Shown here one piece after another: positions 36,564 to 44,831 of a DNA stretch of 64,000 nt. Under the pieces are notes generated by a model. It searched no databases. It saw only the letters and a program-made list of their open reading frames with translations, and was not told the DNA's origin. Source of the DNA: Actinomadura livida (lineage in GTDB: Bacteria > Actinomycetota > Actinomycetes > Streptosporangiales > Streptosporangiaceae). Positions within the stretch are counted from its first letter, which is position 1; the number at the start of each line of letters is the position of its first letter. The position numbers were made by a program, and so were the translations under genes. The stretch spans positions 14,800 through 78,799 of the forward strand of contig NZ_BMRO01000002.1 of assembly GCF_014648675.1 (NCBI RefSeq), in the 5' to 3' direction.

Positions 36564-36627
36564 GCCGAGATCGATCCGGTCGGCACGTCCAGGCCACCGG
36601 CCTCCACCCCCGATCCAGGAGACCACC

Positions 36628-37926
36628 ATGGGCATCCCTCACCTACCGCGCCGTTCCTTCCTCACCGCAGTCTCCGCGGGAGCCGTGCTGATCACGGCCG
36701 CGCCCATGCTGGCCGCCTGCGGCGGGGACGACTCCGGGTCGGGCGGCAAGGTCACGATCGAATGGATGAACATCGCGACGACGGAGCCGTCGCAGAGCCT
36801 GTACCCGAAGATCGTCAAGGCGTTCGAGGCGCAGAACCCGAACGTCACCGTCAAGACCACCAACCTGGAGAACGAGGCGTTCAAGTCGAAGATGACCGCG
36901 CTCGTCGCCTCCGGCGACCTGCCCGACATCTACGTGACCTGGGGCGGCGGCGTCCTGAAGCAGCAGATCGACGCCGGGCTGGTCAAGGACATCACCTCCG
37001 ACGGGTCCAAGGTCCTCGGGACCATGACCGACGTCTCCAAGAAGCCGTACCAGTTCGACGGCAAGACCTACGCCGTCCCCTACGACATGGGGATGGTCGG
37101 CTTCTGGTACAACAAGAAGCACTTCGAGAAGGCCGGGATCGACGGGCCGCCGAAGACCTGGGCCGAGTTCATGGACGCCGTCCGCAAGCTCAAGGACGCC
37201 GGCGTCACACCCATCGCGCTCGGCGGCAAGGACAAGTGGCCCGGCCACTACTACTGGTCCTACCTCGCGATGCGCATCGGCGGCATGCAGGCGATGGAGC
37301 AGGCCGCACAGAGCAACGACTTCAGCGGCGCCCCGTTCGTCCAGGCCGGTGAGAAGCTGAAGGAGCTGTCCGACCTGCAGCCCTTCCAGCAGGGGTTCCA
37401 GAACGCCGGCTACGACACGCCCGGCGGGCAGGCCGCGACCATGGGCGCCGGCAAGGCGGCCATGGAGCTGATGGGCCAGTGGGCGCCCGCCGTCCAGGTG
37501 GACGCGTCCGGCAACGAGCTGGGCGACGACCTCGGCTGGTTCCCGTTCCCGACCGTCGAGGGCGGGCCGGGCGCCGTGACCGACGTGTTCGGCGGCGGCA
37601 ACGGCTTCGCGGTCAGCAAGGACGCGCCGAAGGAGGCCCTGGACTTCCTCACCTTCTTCATGAACGAGGCGAACGAGCGCGAGCAGGTGACCTCGGGCGC
37701 GTCCATGCCGGTCGTCAAGGGCGCCGAGAGCGCGCTGGACGACCCGAACCGCAAGATGGTCGCCGAGGCGCTGAACACCTCGGCCGGCTTCCAGCTCTAC
37801 CTGGACCAGGCGTTCCCGCCCGCCGTCGGCCAGGAGGTCAATGACAGCGTCGCCTCGCTCATCGCGGGCAAGAAGTCGGCCCAGGAGGTCACGCAGGCGG
37901 TCACCAAGGTGGCCAAGAGCCAATGA
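36628..37926 (+). CDS. bxlE: sugar ABC transporter substrate-binding lipoprotein (BxlE-like)
   Basis: 432 residues. A twin-arginine-like start (PRRSFLTAV) leads to lipobox LAAC at about residue 30. The family 1 extracellular solute-binding fold follows: WMNIATTEPSQSLYPKIVKAFEAQNPNVTVK, then FDGKTYAVPYDMGMVGFWYNKKHFEKAGI and GKAAMELMGQWAP. It captures oligosaccharides, most likely xylobiose/xylotriose given its neighbours. The ATG is preceded by AGGAG. It overlaps the first permease by four bases and is divergent from the LacI regulator. A TAT-like motif in a lipoprotein is common in actinomycetes. Confidence 0.9.
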   Translation: MGIPHLPRRSFLTAVSAGAVLITAAPMLAACGGDDSGSGGKVTIEWMNIATTEPSQSLYPKIVKAFEAQNPNVTVKTTNLENEAFKSKMTALVASGDLPDIYVTWGGGVLKQQIDAGLVKDITSDGSKVLGTMTDVSKKPYQFDGKTYAVPYDMGMVGFWYNKKHFEKAGIDGPPKTWAEFMDAVRKLKDAGVTPIALGGKDKWPGHYYWSYLAMRIGGMQAMEQAAQSNDFSGAPFVQAGEKLKELSDLQPFQQGFQNAGYDTPGGQAATMGAGKAAMELMGQWAPAVQVDASGNELGDDLGWFPFPTVEGGPGAVTDVFGGGNGFAVSKDAPKEALDFLTFFMNEANEREQVTSGASMPVVKGAESALDDPNRKMVAEALNTSAGFQLYLDQAFPPAVGQEVNDSVASLIAGKKSAQEVTQAVTKVAKSQ

Positions 37927-38915
37927 CCCTGTCCGCCACGACCGATGACCGGCCGCGGCACGCTGCACGGGCCCCGCGCGAGCGGGGCCCCAAGGCGTCC
38001 GCGGGCACCCGGCTGCGCGGCTGGCTGGCGAGCACCTGGTTCCTCGTCCCCGCGCTGCTGCTGTTCCTCTGCTTCGTCCTGACGCCGATCCTCGTCGCCT
38101 TCTTCACCAGCTTCTTCAAGTGGGGCGGCTTCGGCTTCCCCGACGACTTCGTCGGCCTGGACAACTTCCGGGGCCTGGCCGGCGACGAGGTCTTCCGCGG
38201 CGACCTGTGGCGCGGCTTCCTGCTGGTCGTGCTCACCCTGGTCCTCCAGCTCCCGCTGGCCCTCGCGACCGCGGTGCTGCTGAACCAGCGGATGCGCGGC
38301 CGGGCGGTCTACCGGGCGATCTTCTTCGCGCCCTTCATCCTGTCCGAGGTGATCGCGGGCGTCCTGTTCGGCATCATCTTCCTGCCGGGCAACGGGCTCG
38401 CCGACACCCTCGTCGAGGACCTGCCGCTGCTCGGCGGCCTCGCCGGCAAGTGGTTCTCCGACCCCGACACCGCGCTGCCCACGCTGATCGCCGTCATGAC
38501 GTGGAAGTACTTCGGCTTCCACATGATGATCTACCTCGCCGGGCTGCAGGGCATCCCGAAGGAGGTCCTGGAGGCCGCGTCCATCGACGGGGCGGGGGCC
38601 TGGCGGCGGTTCCGCAGCGTGACGCTGCCGCTGCTGGCACCGACCCTGCGGATCAGCGTGTTCCTGTCCGTCATCGGCACGATCCAGCTGTTCGACCTCG
38701 TGTGGGTCACCACGACGGGCGGGCCGACGCATGCAACGGAGACGATGGCCGTCACCATGTACGAGTTCGGGTTCAAGCGGTACCAGATGGGCTACGCCAG
38801 CGCGATCAGCGTGGCCATGTTCGTGATCAGCATGGTCTTCTCCCTGCTGTACCAGCGCTACGCGCTCAGCCGCGACCTGCAGGGCGCGGTCACCTCCGCG
38901 GGAGGCCGCCGATGA
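37923..38915 (+). CDS. bxlF: sugar ABC transporter permease (MalF type, BxlF-like)
   Basis: 330 residues, about six TMs (FLVPALLLFLCFVLTPILVAFFTSFF first), after a basic N-terminal tail. The EAA loop is EVLEAASIDGAGAWRRFRSVTLPLLAP near residue 225, which docks on the ATPase. The ATPase (MsiK-type, shared by many sugar importers in actinomycetes) is not encoded here and must come from elsewhere. It forms a heterodimer with the next gene product. It overlaps both neighbours by ATGA. Confidence 0.93.
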   Translation: MTLSATTDDRPRHAARAPRERGPKASAGTRLRGWLASTWFLVPALLLFLCFVLTPILVAFFTSFFKWGGFGFPDDFVGLDNFRGLAGDEVFRGDLWRGFLLVVLTLVLQLPLALATAVLLNQRMRGRAVYRAIFFAPFILSEVIAGVLFGIIFLPGNGLADTLVEDLPLLGGLAGKWFSDPDTALPTLIAVMTWKYFGFHMMIYLAGLQGIPKEVLEAASIDGAGAWRRFRSVTLPLLAPTLRISVFLSVIGTIQLFDLVWVTTTGGPTHATETMAVTMYEFGFKRYQMGYASAISVAMFVISMVFSLLYQRYALSRDLQGAVTSAGGRR

Positions 38916-39742
38916 CCCGCCAGGCGATCGCGCGGAGCATCTCCCGGCACACGCTGGTCTGGGTACTCGGCTCGTTCATCGTCGTCCCGCTGCTGTACGC
39001 GGTGCTGGCCGGCCTCAAGACCACGGGCGCCCTCACCACCAACCCGATCGGGCTGCCGGACGAGTGGATGTTCTCCAACTACGGCACCGTCCTGTCGTCC
39101 GGCGCCTTCTGGCAGCAGGTCGGCAACAGCGTCATGATCGCCGTCCTCACCACGGCGATCACGGTCGCGGTGTCGGCGCTGGCGGCGTTCGCGTTCGCCC
39201 GCTACGCCTTCCGCGGCCGCGAGGTCTTCTTCACGGCGTTCGCGGCGGGGCTGATGTTCCCGCCGGCGGTGGCGGTGCTGCCGCTGTTCGTCCTGCTGCG
39301 CCAGTTCGGGCTGCTGAACAACCCCCTCGGCGTGATCCTGCCGCAGGCCGCGTTCGCGCTGCCCATCACGATCATCATCCTCCGCTCCTTCTTCCGGACG
39401 ATCCCGGCCGAGCTGGAGGAGGCGGCGATCATGGACGGCTGCACCAGGTTCGGCTTCTTCTGGCGCATCCTGCTGCCGATGGCGCGGCCCGCCATCGGCA
39501 CCGTGTCCGTCCTCGCCATCGTGACGAGCTGGAACAACTTCTTCCTGCCGCTGCTGGTGCTGGCCGACGAGAAGTGGCACACGATCCCCGTCGGCATCCA
39601 GCAGTTCCAGGGGCAGTACTCGACGGACTACGCCATGGTCATGGCCTACATCGTGCTGGCGATGATCCCCGCCCTGCTGTTCTACGCCGTGGCCGAGCGC
39701 CAGCTGATCGGAGGTCTCACCGCGGGCGCCACCAAGGGCTGA
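38912..39742 (+). CDS. bxlG: sugar ABC transporter permease (MalG type, BxlG-like)
   Basis: 276 residues with six TMs and the EAA loop ELEEAAIMDGCTRFGFFWRILLPMARPAIG. The start ATG overlaps the preceding stop (ATGA), and the frame open upstream of it is an artefact. Together with the two preceding genes it makes a complete CUT1 importer apart from the ATPase. It closes the operon. A GC-rich hairpin-capable stretch after it (39743-39790) is less convincing than the terminators elsewhere. Confidence 0.93.
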   Translation: MTRQAIARSISRHTLVWVLGSFIVVPLLYAVLAGLKTTGALTTNPIGLPDEWMFSNYGTVLSSGAFWQQVGNSVMIAVLTTAITVAVSALAAFAFARYAFRGREVFFTAFAAGLMFPPAVAVLPLFVLLRQFGLLNNPLGVILPQAAFALPITIIILRSFFRTIPAELEEAAIMDGCTRFGFFWRILLPMARPAIGTVSVLAIVTSWNNFFLPLLVLADEKWHTIPVGIQQFQGQYSTDYAMVMAYIVLAMIPALLFYAVAERQLIGGLTAGATKG

Positions 39743-39793
39743 GGACCGGGGCCGCCCGGCACGCGCGGGCGTGCGGAAACACGGCGGTGAAAG

Positions 39794-39812
39794 GGTGAAA
39801 AGGCTGTTCACC
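39794..39812. promoter_or_regulatory. inverted repeat GGTGAA-N7-TTCACC before the LPMO gene
   Basis: Perfect six-base arms, 66-84 bases upstream of the LPMO start, in a GAAAGGGTGAAAAGG patch that is AT-richer than its surroundings. Possible operator or promoter element. The cellulose box TGGGAGCGCTCCCA is absent here. Confidence 0.35.
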
Positions 39813-39877
39813 GGCCTCACCGGCCGGGGTTAGCGTCCGGGTGGACCTATCTCTCCGACCCCCGTGAACGGAGGACG

Positions 39878-41032
39878 ATGTCGACCCGGACACGAACCCC
39901 CCGAAGAGCGACCTCGCGAAGACCGGCCCTCCGGAGGCGGGCCGCCGGCAAGCGGGCCGCCAGGAAGAACAAGGCCCTGCTGGCCGGCGCCGTCCTCGGC
40001 CCGGCGATCGTGGCCGGGTCGCTGCTGACCGCGCCGCAGGCGGCCGCGCACGGCGCGCCGATGGTGCCCGGCAGCCGCACCTACCTGTGCTGGAAGGACG
40101 GCCTGACCCAGACCGGGCAGATCATCCCGAACAACCCCGCCTGCGCCGCGGCCGTCGCGCAGAGCGGCACCAGCTCGCTGTACAACTGGTTCGCGGTGCT
40201 GCGCTCGGACGGCGAGGGCCGCACCGAGGGCTTCATCCCCGACGGGGAGCTCTGCAGCGGCGGCGCGGTCGTGTACGACTTCAGCGGCTACGACCTGGCC
40301 CGCAACGACTGGCCCGTCACGCACCTCACGGCCGGCGCGGACATCGAGTTCCGGTACAACAAGTGGGCCGCGCACCCGGGAACGTTCCGTACCTACATCA
40401 CCAAGGACTCCTGGAGCCCGACGCGGCCGCTCGCCTGGAGCGACCTCGAAGCGCAGCCCTTCTACAGCGCCACCGACCCGCCCAGCGTCGGGTCGCCCGG
40501 CAACGAGAACGCCTACTACCACTGGAACGCGCGGCTCCCGTCCGGCAAGAGCGGCCGCCACATCATCTACACGGTGTGGGAGCGCTCCGACAGCCGGGAG
40601 ACCTTCTACAGCTGCTCCGACGTCGTCTTCGACGGCGGCAACGGCGAGGTCACCGGGGTCGGCCCCGGCAACGGCGACCCCACCGACCCGCCGACGGACC
40701 CGCCCACCGATCCGCCGGACACCCCGGGCATGGTCTGCACGGCGGCCTTCCGCTCCGTCAACAGCTGGGGCGGCGGCTACCAGGGCGAGGTCACGGTCAC
40801 CAACACCGGCACGCTCCCGATCAACGGCTGGATGGCCCACATCACCCTCCCCAGCGGGCAGACGATCGGAAGCCTCTGGAACGGCACCTACACCCAGTCC
40901 GGATCCGACCTCACCGTCACCAACGCCGGCTGGAACGGCGCGCTGGGGGTCGGCCAGTCCACCACGTTCGGGTTCACGGTGAACACGTCCGGCGCGGCGG
41001 CCGGCCTCGACCCGCACTGCATGACCACCTGA
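39878..41032 (+). CDS. AA10 lytic polysaccharide monooxygenase with C-terminal CBM2
   Basis: 384 residues. A long basic signal peptide ends QAAA, leaving His58 as the mature N-terminus (HGAPMVPGSR). The second copper ligand is His166 in NKWAAHPGTF; together they form the histidine brace. Paired Cys and the NAYYHWNARLPSGKSGRHIIYTVWERSDS strand are typical of cellulose-active AA10. A DPPTDPPTDPP linker joins a CBM2 (CTAAFRSVNSWGGGYQGEVTV...CMTT) at about residues 290-384. It cleaves crystalline cellulose oxidatively outside the cell and helps the hydrolases encoded next door. Confidence 0.95.
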   Translation: MSTRTRTPRRATSRRPALRRRAAGKRAARKNKALLAGAVLGPAIVAGSLLTAPQAAAHGAPMVPGSRTYLCWKDGLTQTGQIIPNNPACAAAVAQSGTSSLYNWFAVLRSDGEGRTEGFIPDGELCSGGAVVYDFSGYDLARNDWPVTHLTAGADIEFRYNKWAAHPGTFRTYITKDSWSPTRPLAWSDLEAQPFYSATDPPSVGSPGNENAYYHWNARLPSGKSGRHIIYTVWERSDSRETFYSCSDVVFDGGNGEVTGVGPGNGDPTDPPTDPPTDPPDTPGMVCTAAFRSVNSWGGGYQGEVTVTNTGTLPINGWMAHITLPSGQTIGSLWNGTYTQSGSDLTVTNAGWNGALGVGQSTTFGFTVNTSGAAAGLDPHCMTT

Positions 41033-41124
41033 TCCGCCGGCCGCTGTTTTACCGGCACCGCTGAAAGGGAACTGCTCCAGGACCGGGCTCCCGAAGACGG
41101 AAGCTCCCGAAGACAAGAGAATGT

Positions 41125-41158
41125 GGCCCGCGGCATCCGACAGGGGATGCCGCGGGCC
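41125..41158. terminator. strong hairpin after the LPMO gene
   Basis: Fourteen-base perfect arms (41125-41138, 41145-41158), six-base loop, followed by GCTCCCTTTTCC. It is a clear intrinsic terminator for the LPMO transcript. Confidence 0.85.
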
Positions 41159-41221
41159 GCTCCCTTTTCCCGGCAGGCCGCGAAGGGGGACGGGCGGCCG
41201 ATCCCGGCCCGGACAGGGAGA

Positions 41222-41251
41222 GGCCCCGTGACCGGAGCGGATCACGGGGCC
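41222..41251. terminator. second hairpin in the LPMO/GH6 convergent gap
   Basis: GGCCCCGTGA (41222-41231) and TCACGGGGCC (41242-41251) pair perfectly with a 10-base loop and a TTTCCC tail on the plus strand. It likely ends the GH6 transcript from the other side and backs up the first terminator. Confidence 0.7.
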
Positions 41252-41276
41252 GTTTCCCTGGGTGGCCGGCTACCTG

Positions 41277-43004
41277 CTACTGCACGGGCGGGTAGGCGTT
41301 CGCGAGCAGCTCACGGAACTGCGCGGAGAACCAGTGCCCGGAGATCGGCGCGTCCGGCAGGGCGCCGCTCGGGTTGTTGCCGTTGCGCGGGTTGCCCCCG
41401 TAGGCGGGGTCGCACATCTCGTCGAAGCCCTTGCCCTCCTCGTTCGGGATCTCCTCGCTCGCCCCGTCCGACTCGCCGGGCGGCTTGATCCACACGTAGG
41501 CGTCGATGCCCGGCTCGGGGTTCGCGGTCGGCCGCTCGCCGAGGCCCGCCCCGGACTGGTTGCACCAGTTGCCGAGGTGGATGCGCCGGTCGGTCCGGCC
41601 GCCGTCGACATAGGCGTCCACGTCCGTCGTCGGGCCGGGGCCCGCCGGGCGCTCGGAGCCGCCCCAGCCGTTGCGGCTGGTGTCGATGAGCATGCCGATG
41701 CCCTGGTCGAACCCGTTGCCGATGAGCTCCTGCCGGTACGCCTGCGCGTACGACAGCTCGTCCACGTAGCGGTTCCAGTCGACCCACGAGGACTGCCGGA
41801 CGGACGTGCCGCCGACCGAGTCGTCGATGGTGAAGTGGGGCTCCTTCAGCGCCCCGTAGTTGGCCGTGTTGGTGATGAACCCGGCCACGTTGCCCAGTGA
41901 GCCGGACTGCTGGGCGACCTCGGTGAGCAGGTCGGCGGAGGAGGAGAAGTTGTCGTCCCAGCCGAGCCAGCCGTGGTGGCCGATGTCGATGTAGTTGTAG
42001 ACGTTCGGGATGGCGCCGAGCTTCTGCAGCGCGTAGGCGATGCCCTTCTGGTAGTTGCCGTTCTCCAGCATCTCGTTGCAGTTCTCGGTCGCGACGTCCC
42101 CGGTGCCCACGTTGGTGACCAGGTTCGGCAGCGAGTCGATCTCCACGACCGTGACGATCCGCAGGCCGGCGTACGCGTCGTCGCCGAGGATCTCCGCGAT
42201 CGGGTCGATGAACTCCGCCTTGTACCTGTCGATCTCGTCCGGGCCGAGCTCGCCGTTGGACGCGAGCGCGGCGCAGTCGCGTCCGGGCAGGTTGTAGACC
42301 ACGACCTGGATCGTGTCGGCGCCCTGGTCGACCGCCTCGTCCAGGTGGTCGCGCAGGCCCATCCGGCCGCTGGCGCCCTCGATCGCCGCGATGCGGTCCA
42401 TCCAGACGCCGGTCGGCTCGTCGGCGACGGCGGAGCCGCCCGGTTCGGAGGCGGCGTTGGCCGACCACTCGGGGTTCACGTACACATCTGCGCCGGCGTA
42501 CGGGTTGTCGACGCGGTCACCCGGCGGATCGGTGGGCGGATCCGTCGTCGGCGGGTCGGTCGGGCCCGTCGTCCCGTCGCAGACGGTCCCGTTCAGCGTG
42601 AACCGGGCGGGGGCCGCGTTGCTGCCGGAGTAGGTCGCCTGGAACCCGGGGGTGACGGACGCGCCGGTGCCGAGCGTGCTGCTCCAGCTCGGGTTCGTCA
42701 CGGTGACGTGCGCGCCCGACTGCGAGAACGTCCCGTTCCAGCCGGACGTCACCCGCTGGTTCCCGGGGAAGTCCCACTCCAGCGTCCAGCCGCCGGTGAT
42801 CGGGTCGCCGAGGTTGGTGACCGCGACGTTGGCGGTGAAGCCGCTGCCCCAGTCGTTGGTGGTGTAGTCGACTCTGCACCCGGCGGCCGCGCTGGCCTGG
42901 GTCTGGGCCAGCGCGACCGTGCCTGAGGCGAGCAGGAGTGCGGCCGATGCGGCCGCGAGGCCGCGGCGGGCGCCGCGGCTCCTGCGCGCTGGGGGGTGTT
43001 TCAT
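41277..43004 (-). CDS. secreted GH6 cellulase (cellobiohydrolase/endoglucanase) with N-terminal CBM2
   Basis: 575 residues: signal peptide (cleavage near ASAAA), CBM2 (CRVDYTTNDWGSGFTANVAVTN...CDG, about 43-140), DPPTTDPPTDPPGD linker, then GH6. GH6 marks are VVVYNLPGRDCAALASNGE (catalytic acid region), YIDIGHHGWLGWDDN, LIDTSRNGWGG and YVWIKPPGESDG. Substrate loops such as EGKGFDEMCDPAYGGNPRNGNN suggest a tunnel-type exoglucanase cutting from the non-reducing end. The ATG at 43004 has GAGGAGG. It is the second gene of the GH5-GH6 operon (44-base gap). Confidence 0.94.
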   Translation of the reverse strand: MKHPPARRSRGARRGLAAASAALLLASGTVALAQTQASAAAGCRVDYTTNDWGSGFTANVAVTNLGDPITGGWTLEWDFPGNQRVTSGWNGTFSQSGAHVTVTNPSWSSTLGTGASVTPGFQATYSGSNAAPARFTLNGTVCDGTTGPTDPPTTDPPTDPPGDRVDNPYAGADVYVNPEWSANAASEPGGSAVADEPTGVWMDRIAAIEGASGRMGLRDHLDEAVDQGADTIQVVVYNLPGRDCAALASNGELGPDEIDRYKAEFIDPIAEILGDDAYAGLRIVTVVEIDSLPNLVTNVGTGDVATENCNEMLENGNYQKGIAYALQKLGAIPNVYNYIDIGHHGWLGWDDNFSSSADLLTEVAQQSGSLGNVAGFITNTANYGALKEPHFTIDDSVGGTSVRQSSWVDWNRYVDELSYAQAYRQELIGNGFDQGIGMLIDTSRNGWGGSERPAGPGPTTDVDAYVDGGRTDRRIHLGNWCNQSGAGLGERPTANPEPGIDAYVWIKPPGESDGASEEIPNEEGKGFDEMCDPAYGGNPRNGNNPSGALPDAPISGHWFSAQFRELLANAYPPVQ

Positions 43005-43048
43005 CCGGTTTCCTCCTCTGGTGGGGGTGGGCGTCGTGCCAGTGGGGG

Positions 43049-44536
43049 TCAGGGGGCGGCGAGCAGGTGGTCGCGGAGCCCGGCGCCGTACGGGGTCGGG
43101 GTGCCGTCGTAGGAGCTGATCAGGGAGGGGCCGCTGGAGCAGTCCCACGTGTTCCACGTCCAGCCGAGGTAGGACCCGCCGTGCGCGTCGAGCCAGGCCA
43201 TCAGCCTGTCGGCGTAGCCGTGGGCGCAGGTGTTCTCGCCGAACTCGCCGGCGACGAGCGGGACCTGCGCGGCGACGGGCGCGATCTGCTCGTCCCAGCA
43301 GGCCTCGTCGCTGCAGTAGTTGAAGTTGTAGGAGTGCCAGGACGCCGCGAGGTTCCCGGTCGGGTCGGACGGCTTCATCGCGAGCCACCGGCTGAGGTCG
43401 TTGCTGTAGCTGTTGCCGCCGGCCAGGACGACGTTGGCGGCGCCGGTGCCGCGGACGGCGTCGAGCAGGTCCTGCATCCCGGCCGCCTCGAAGGTCAGGC
43501 CGGGGCAGGCGTCCCCGCCGTCCCGCCAGCACTGCCACGCCTGCTCGTAGTCCATGACCTGGAGGTTGTTCGGGTACGGCTCGTTGAACAGGTCGAAGAC
43601 CACGGCCCTGTCACCCTTGAACGCATTGGCCAGCTGCCTCCAGAACTCGGGCGCGTACTGGGCGTCCGGCATGGGCTTGAGGCACTCGGCCGCCGCCGTC
43701 TCGCAGTGGCTGTCGTAACCCGTCCACAGGCCGCGGCTCCAGTGCAGCTCCAGGATCGGCGTGATGCCGTTCTCCTTGAGAAGGGCGACGTAGTCCTTGA
43801 CCGCGTTCTGGTACGCGGTGCCGCGGTAGGCGGGATCGACGTTCTCCAGCCCCAGCCAGCAGTCGGAGTTGAGCGGCACCCGGACCGCGTTGACGTTCCA
43901 GCTCCTGATGGCGGCGACCGACGCGGCGTCCATCGGGCCGTCCCAGAAGGCGTAGCCCTGCACGCAGGCGAACTCCCCGCCGGACCTGTTGACCCCGCGG
44001 AGCCGGACGGTGTCGCCGCCGGCGTCCACGAGCCTGTTGCCCGAGACGCTCAGCTCGGGGGCCGTCCCGTCGGGCGGGTCTGTCGGCGGGTCGGTGGGCG
44101 GATCGGTCGGTTCGCCGCCGCAGGCCGCGCCGTTCAGGGTGAAGCCGGACGGGGCGGTGTTCGTCCCGCTGTAGGTGAACTGCGCCCCGACCTGGACCGC
44201 CGCGCCGGTCGCGAGGGAGCCGTTCCAGCTCTCGTTGGTGACGGTGACCGTGCCGCCGGACTGGGACCACCGGCCGTTCCAGCCGTTCGCGAGCCGCTGG
44301 TTCCCGCCGTAGGCGTAGGTCAGCGTCCACGCGTCCACGGACGGTCCCAGGTTGGTGATCGTGAGAGCGGCCGTGAACCCGGTTCCCCAGTCGTTGGTGG
44401 TGTAGTCGACCTCGCAGGCGACCGCGGCTTGCGCGGTGCCGAGGGCCTGGCCGGCGCCGGTGACCAGCGAGCCCGCCGTGAGGAGGGCCCCGGCCAGCGC
44501 GGCCACCGCGGCGGTGCGGGGGGTGAGCGATCTCAT
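43049..44536 (-). CDS. secreted GH5 endoglucanase with N-terminal CBM2
   Basis: 495 residues: signal peptide ending AQAAVA, CBM2 (CEVDYTTNDWGTGFTAALTITN...CGG), DPPTDPPTDPPD linker, GH5 barrel. The acid/base Glu is in VVFDLFNEPYPNN and the nucleophile Glu in PLVAGEFGENTC. RLRGVNRSGGEFACVQGYAFW begins the catalytic domain. It makes internal cuts in cellulose outside the cell. The ATG at 44536 has GGAG upstream. The CebR-type box at 44570 lies 34 bases upstream, so GH5-GH6 are under cellobiose control. Confidence 0.94.
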   Translation of the reverse strand: MRSLTPRTAAVAALAGALLTAGSLVTGAGQALGTAQAAVACEVDYTTNDWGTGFTAALTITNLGPSVDAWTLTYAYGGNQRLANGWNGRWSQSGGTVTVTNESWNGSLATGAAVQVGAQFTYSGTNTAPSGFTLNGAACGGEPTDPPTDPPTDPPDGTAPELSVSGNRLVDAGGDTVRLRGVNRSGGEFACVQGYAFWDGPMDAASVAAIRSWNVNAVRVPLNSDCWLGLENVDPAYRGTAYQNAVKDYVALLKENGITPILELHWSRGLWTGYDSHCETAAAECLKPMPDAQYAPEFWRQLANAFKGDRAVVFDLFNEPYPNNLQVMDYEQAWQCWRDGGDACPGLTFEAAGMQDLLDAVRGTGAANVVLAGGNSYSNDLSRWLAMKPSDPTGNLAASWHSYNFNYCSDEACWDEQIAPVAAQVPLVAGEFGENTCAHGYADRLMAWLDAHGGSYLGWTWNTWDCSSGPSLISSYDGTPTPYGAGLRDHLLAAP

Positions 44537-44569
44537 CGGATCTCCGCTCTCACATCGGTGCGATCGGCT

Positions 44570-44583
44570 TGGGAGCGCTCCCA
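44570..44583. promoter_or_regulatory. CebR/CelR box TGGGAGCGCTCCCA (GH5-GH6 side)
   Basis: A perfect 14-base palindrome equal to the published actinobacterial cellulose-repressor operator. Lying just upstream of the GH5 start, it would block GH5-GH6 transcription until cellobiose is present. Confidence 0.92.
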
Positions 44584-44754
44584 CTCCTGGACTGACGGTG
44601 AACGTAGAACGGTCTGGCGCGGGTGGGGAAGACCTGTTCCATTCCTTTCACGAACTTTCACGGGGTCCTCGCGCACGCGGTGAGGGTGCGCGCGCGGCGG
44701 CGGCGAACCCGTGTCCCGGCGGCCCTTGACAGGGCGCGCGTCCGAACGGATTCT

Positions 44755-44768
44755 TGGGAGCGCTCCCA
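44755..44768. promoter_or_regulatory. CebR/CelR box TGGGAGCGCTCCCA (regulator side)
   Basis: Second perfect copy, 64 bases before the GTG of the LacI gene and 172 bases from the first copy. It implies autoregulation, and paired boxes could also support looping. Confidence 0.92.
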
Positions 44769-44831
44769 CTACTCCCCGACCCGGCCCCACCCCCTCGCAA
44801 GGCCGGGAACCCCCGAAGGGAGTGCCAAAGC

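Noticed and set aside
41089..41116. Direct repeat GCTCCCGAAGAC in the LPMO 3' region
   Set aside because: Two copies only, near the terminator. No sign of mobile element ends or CRISPR-type spacing.
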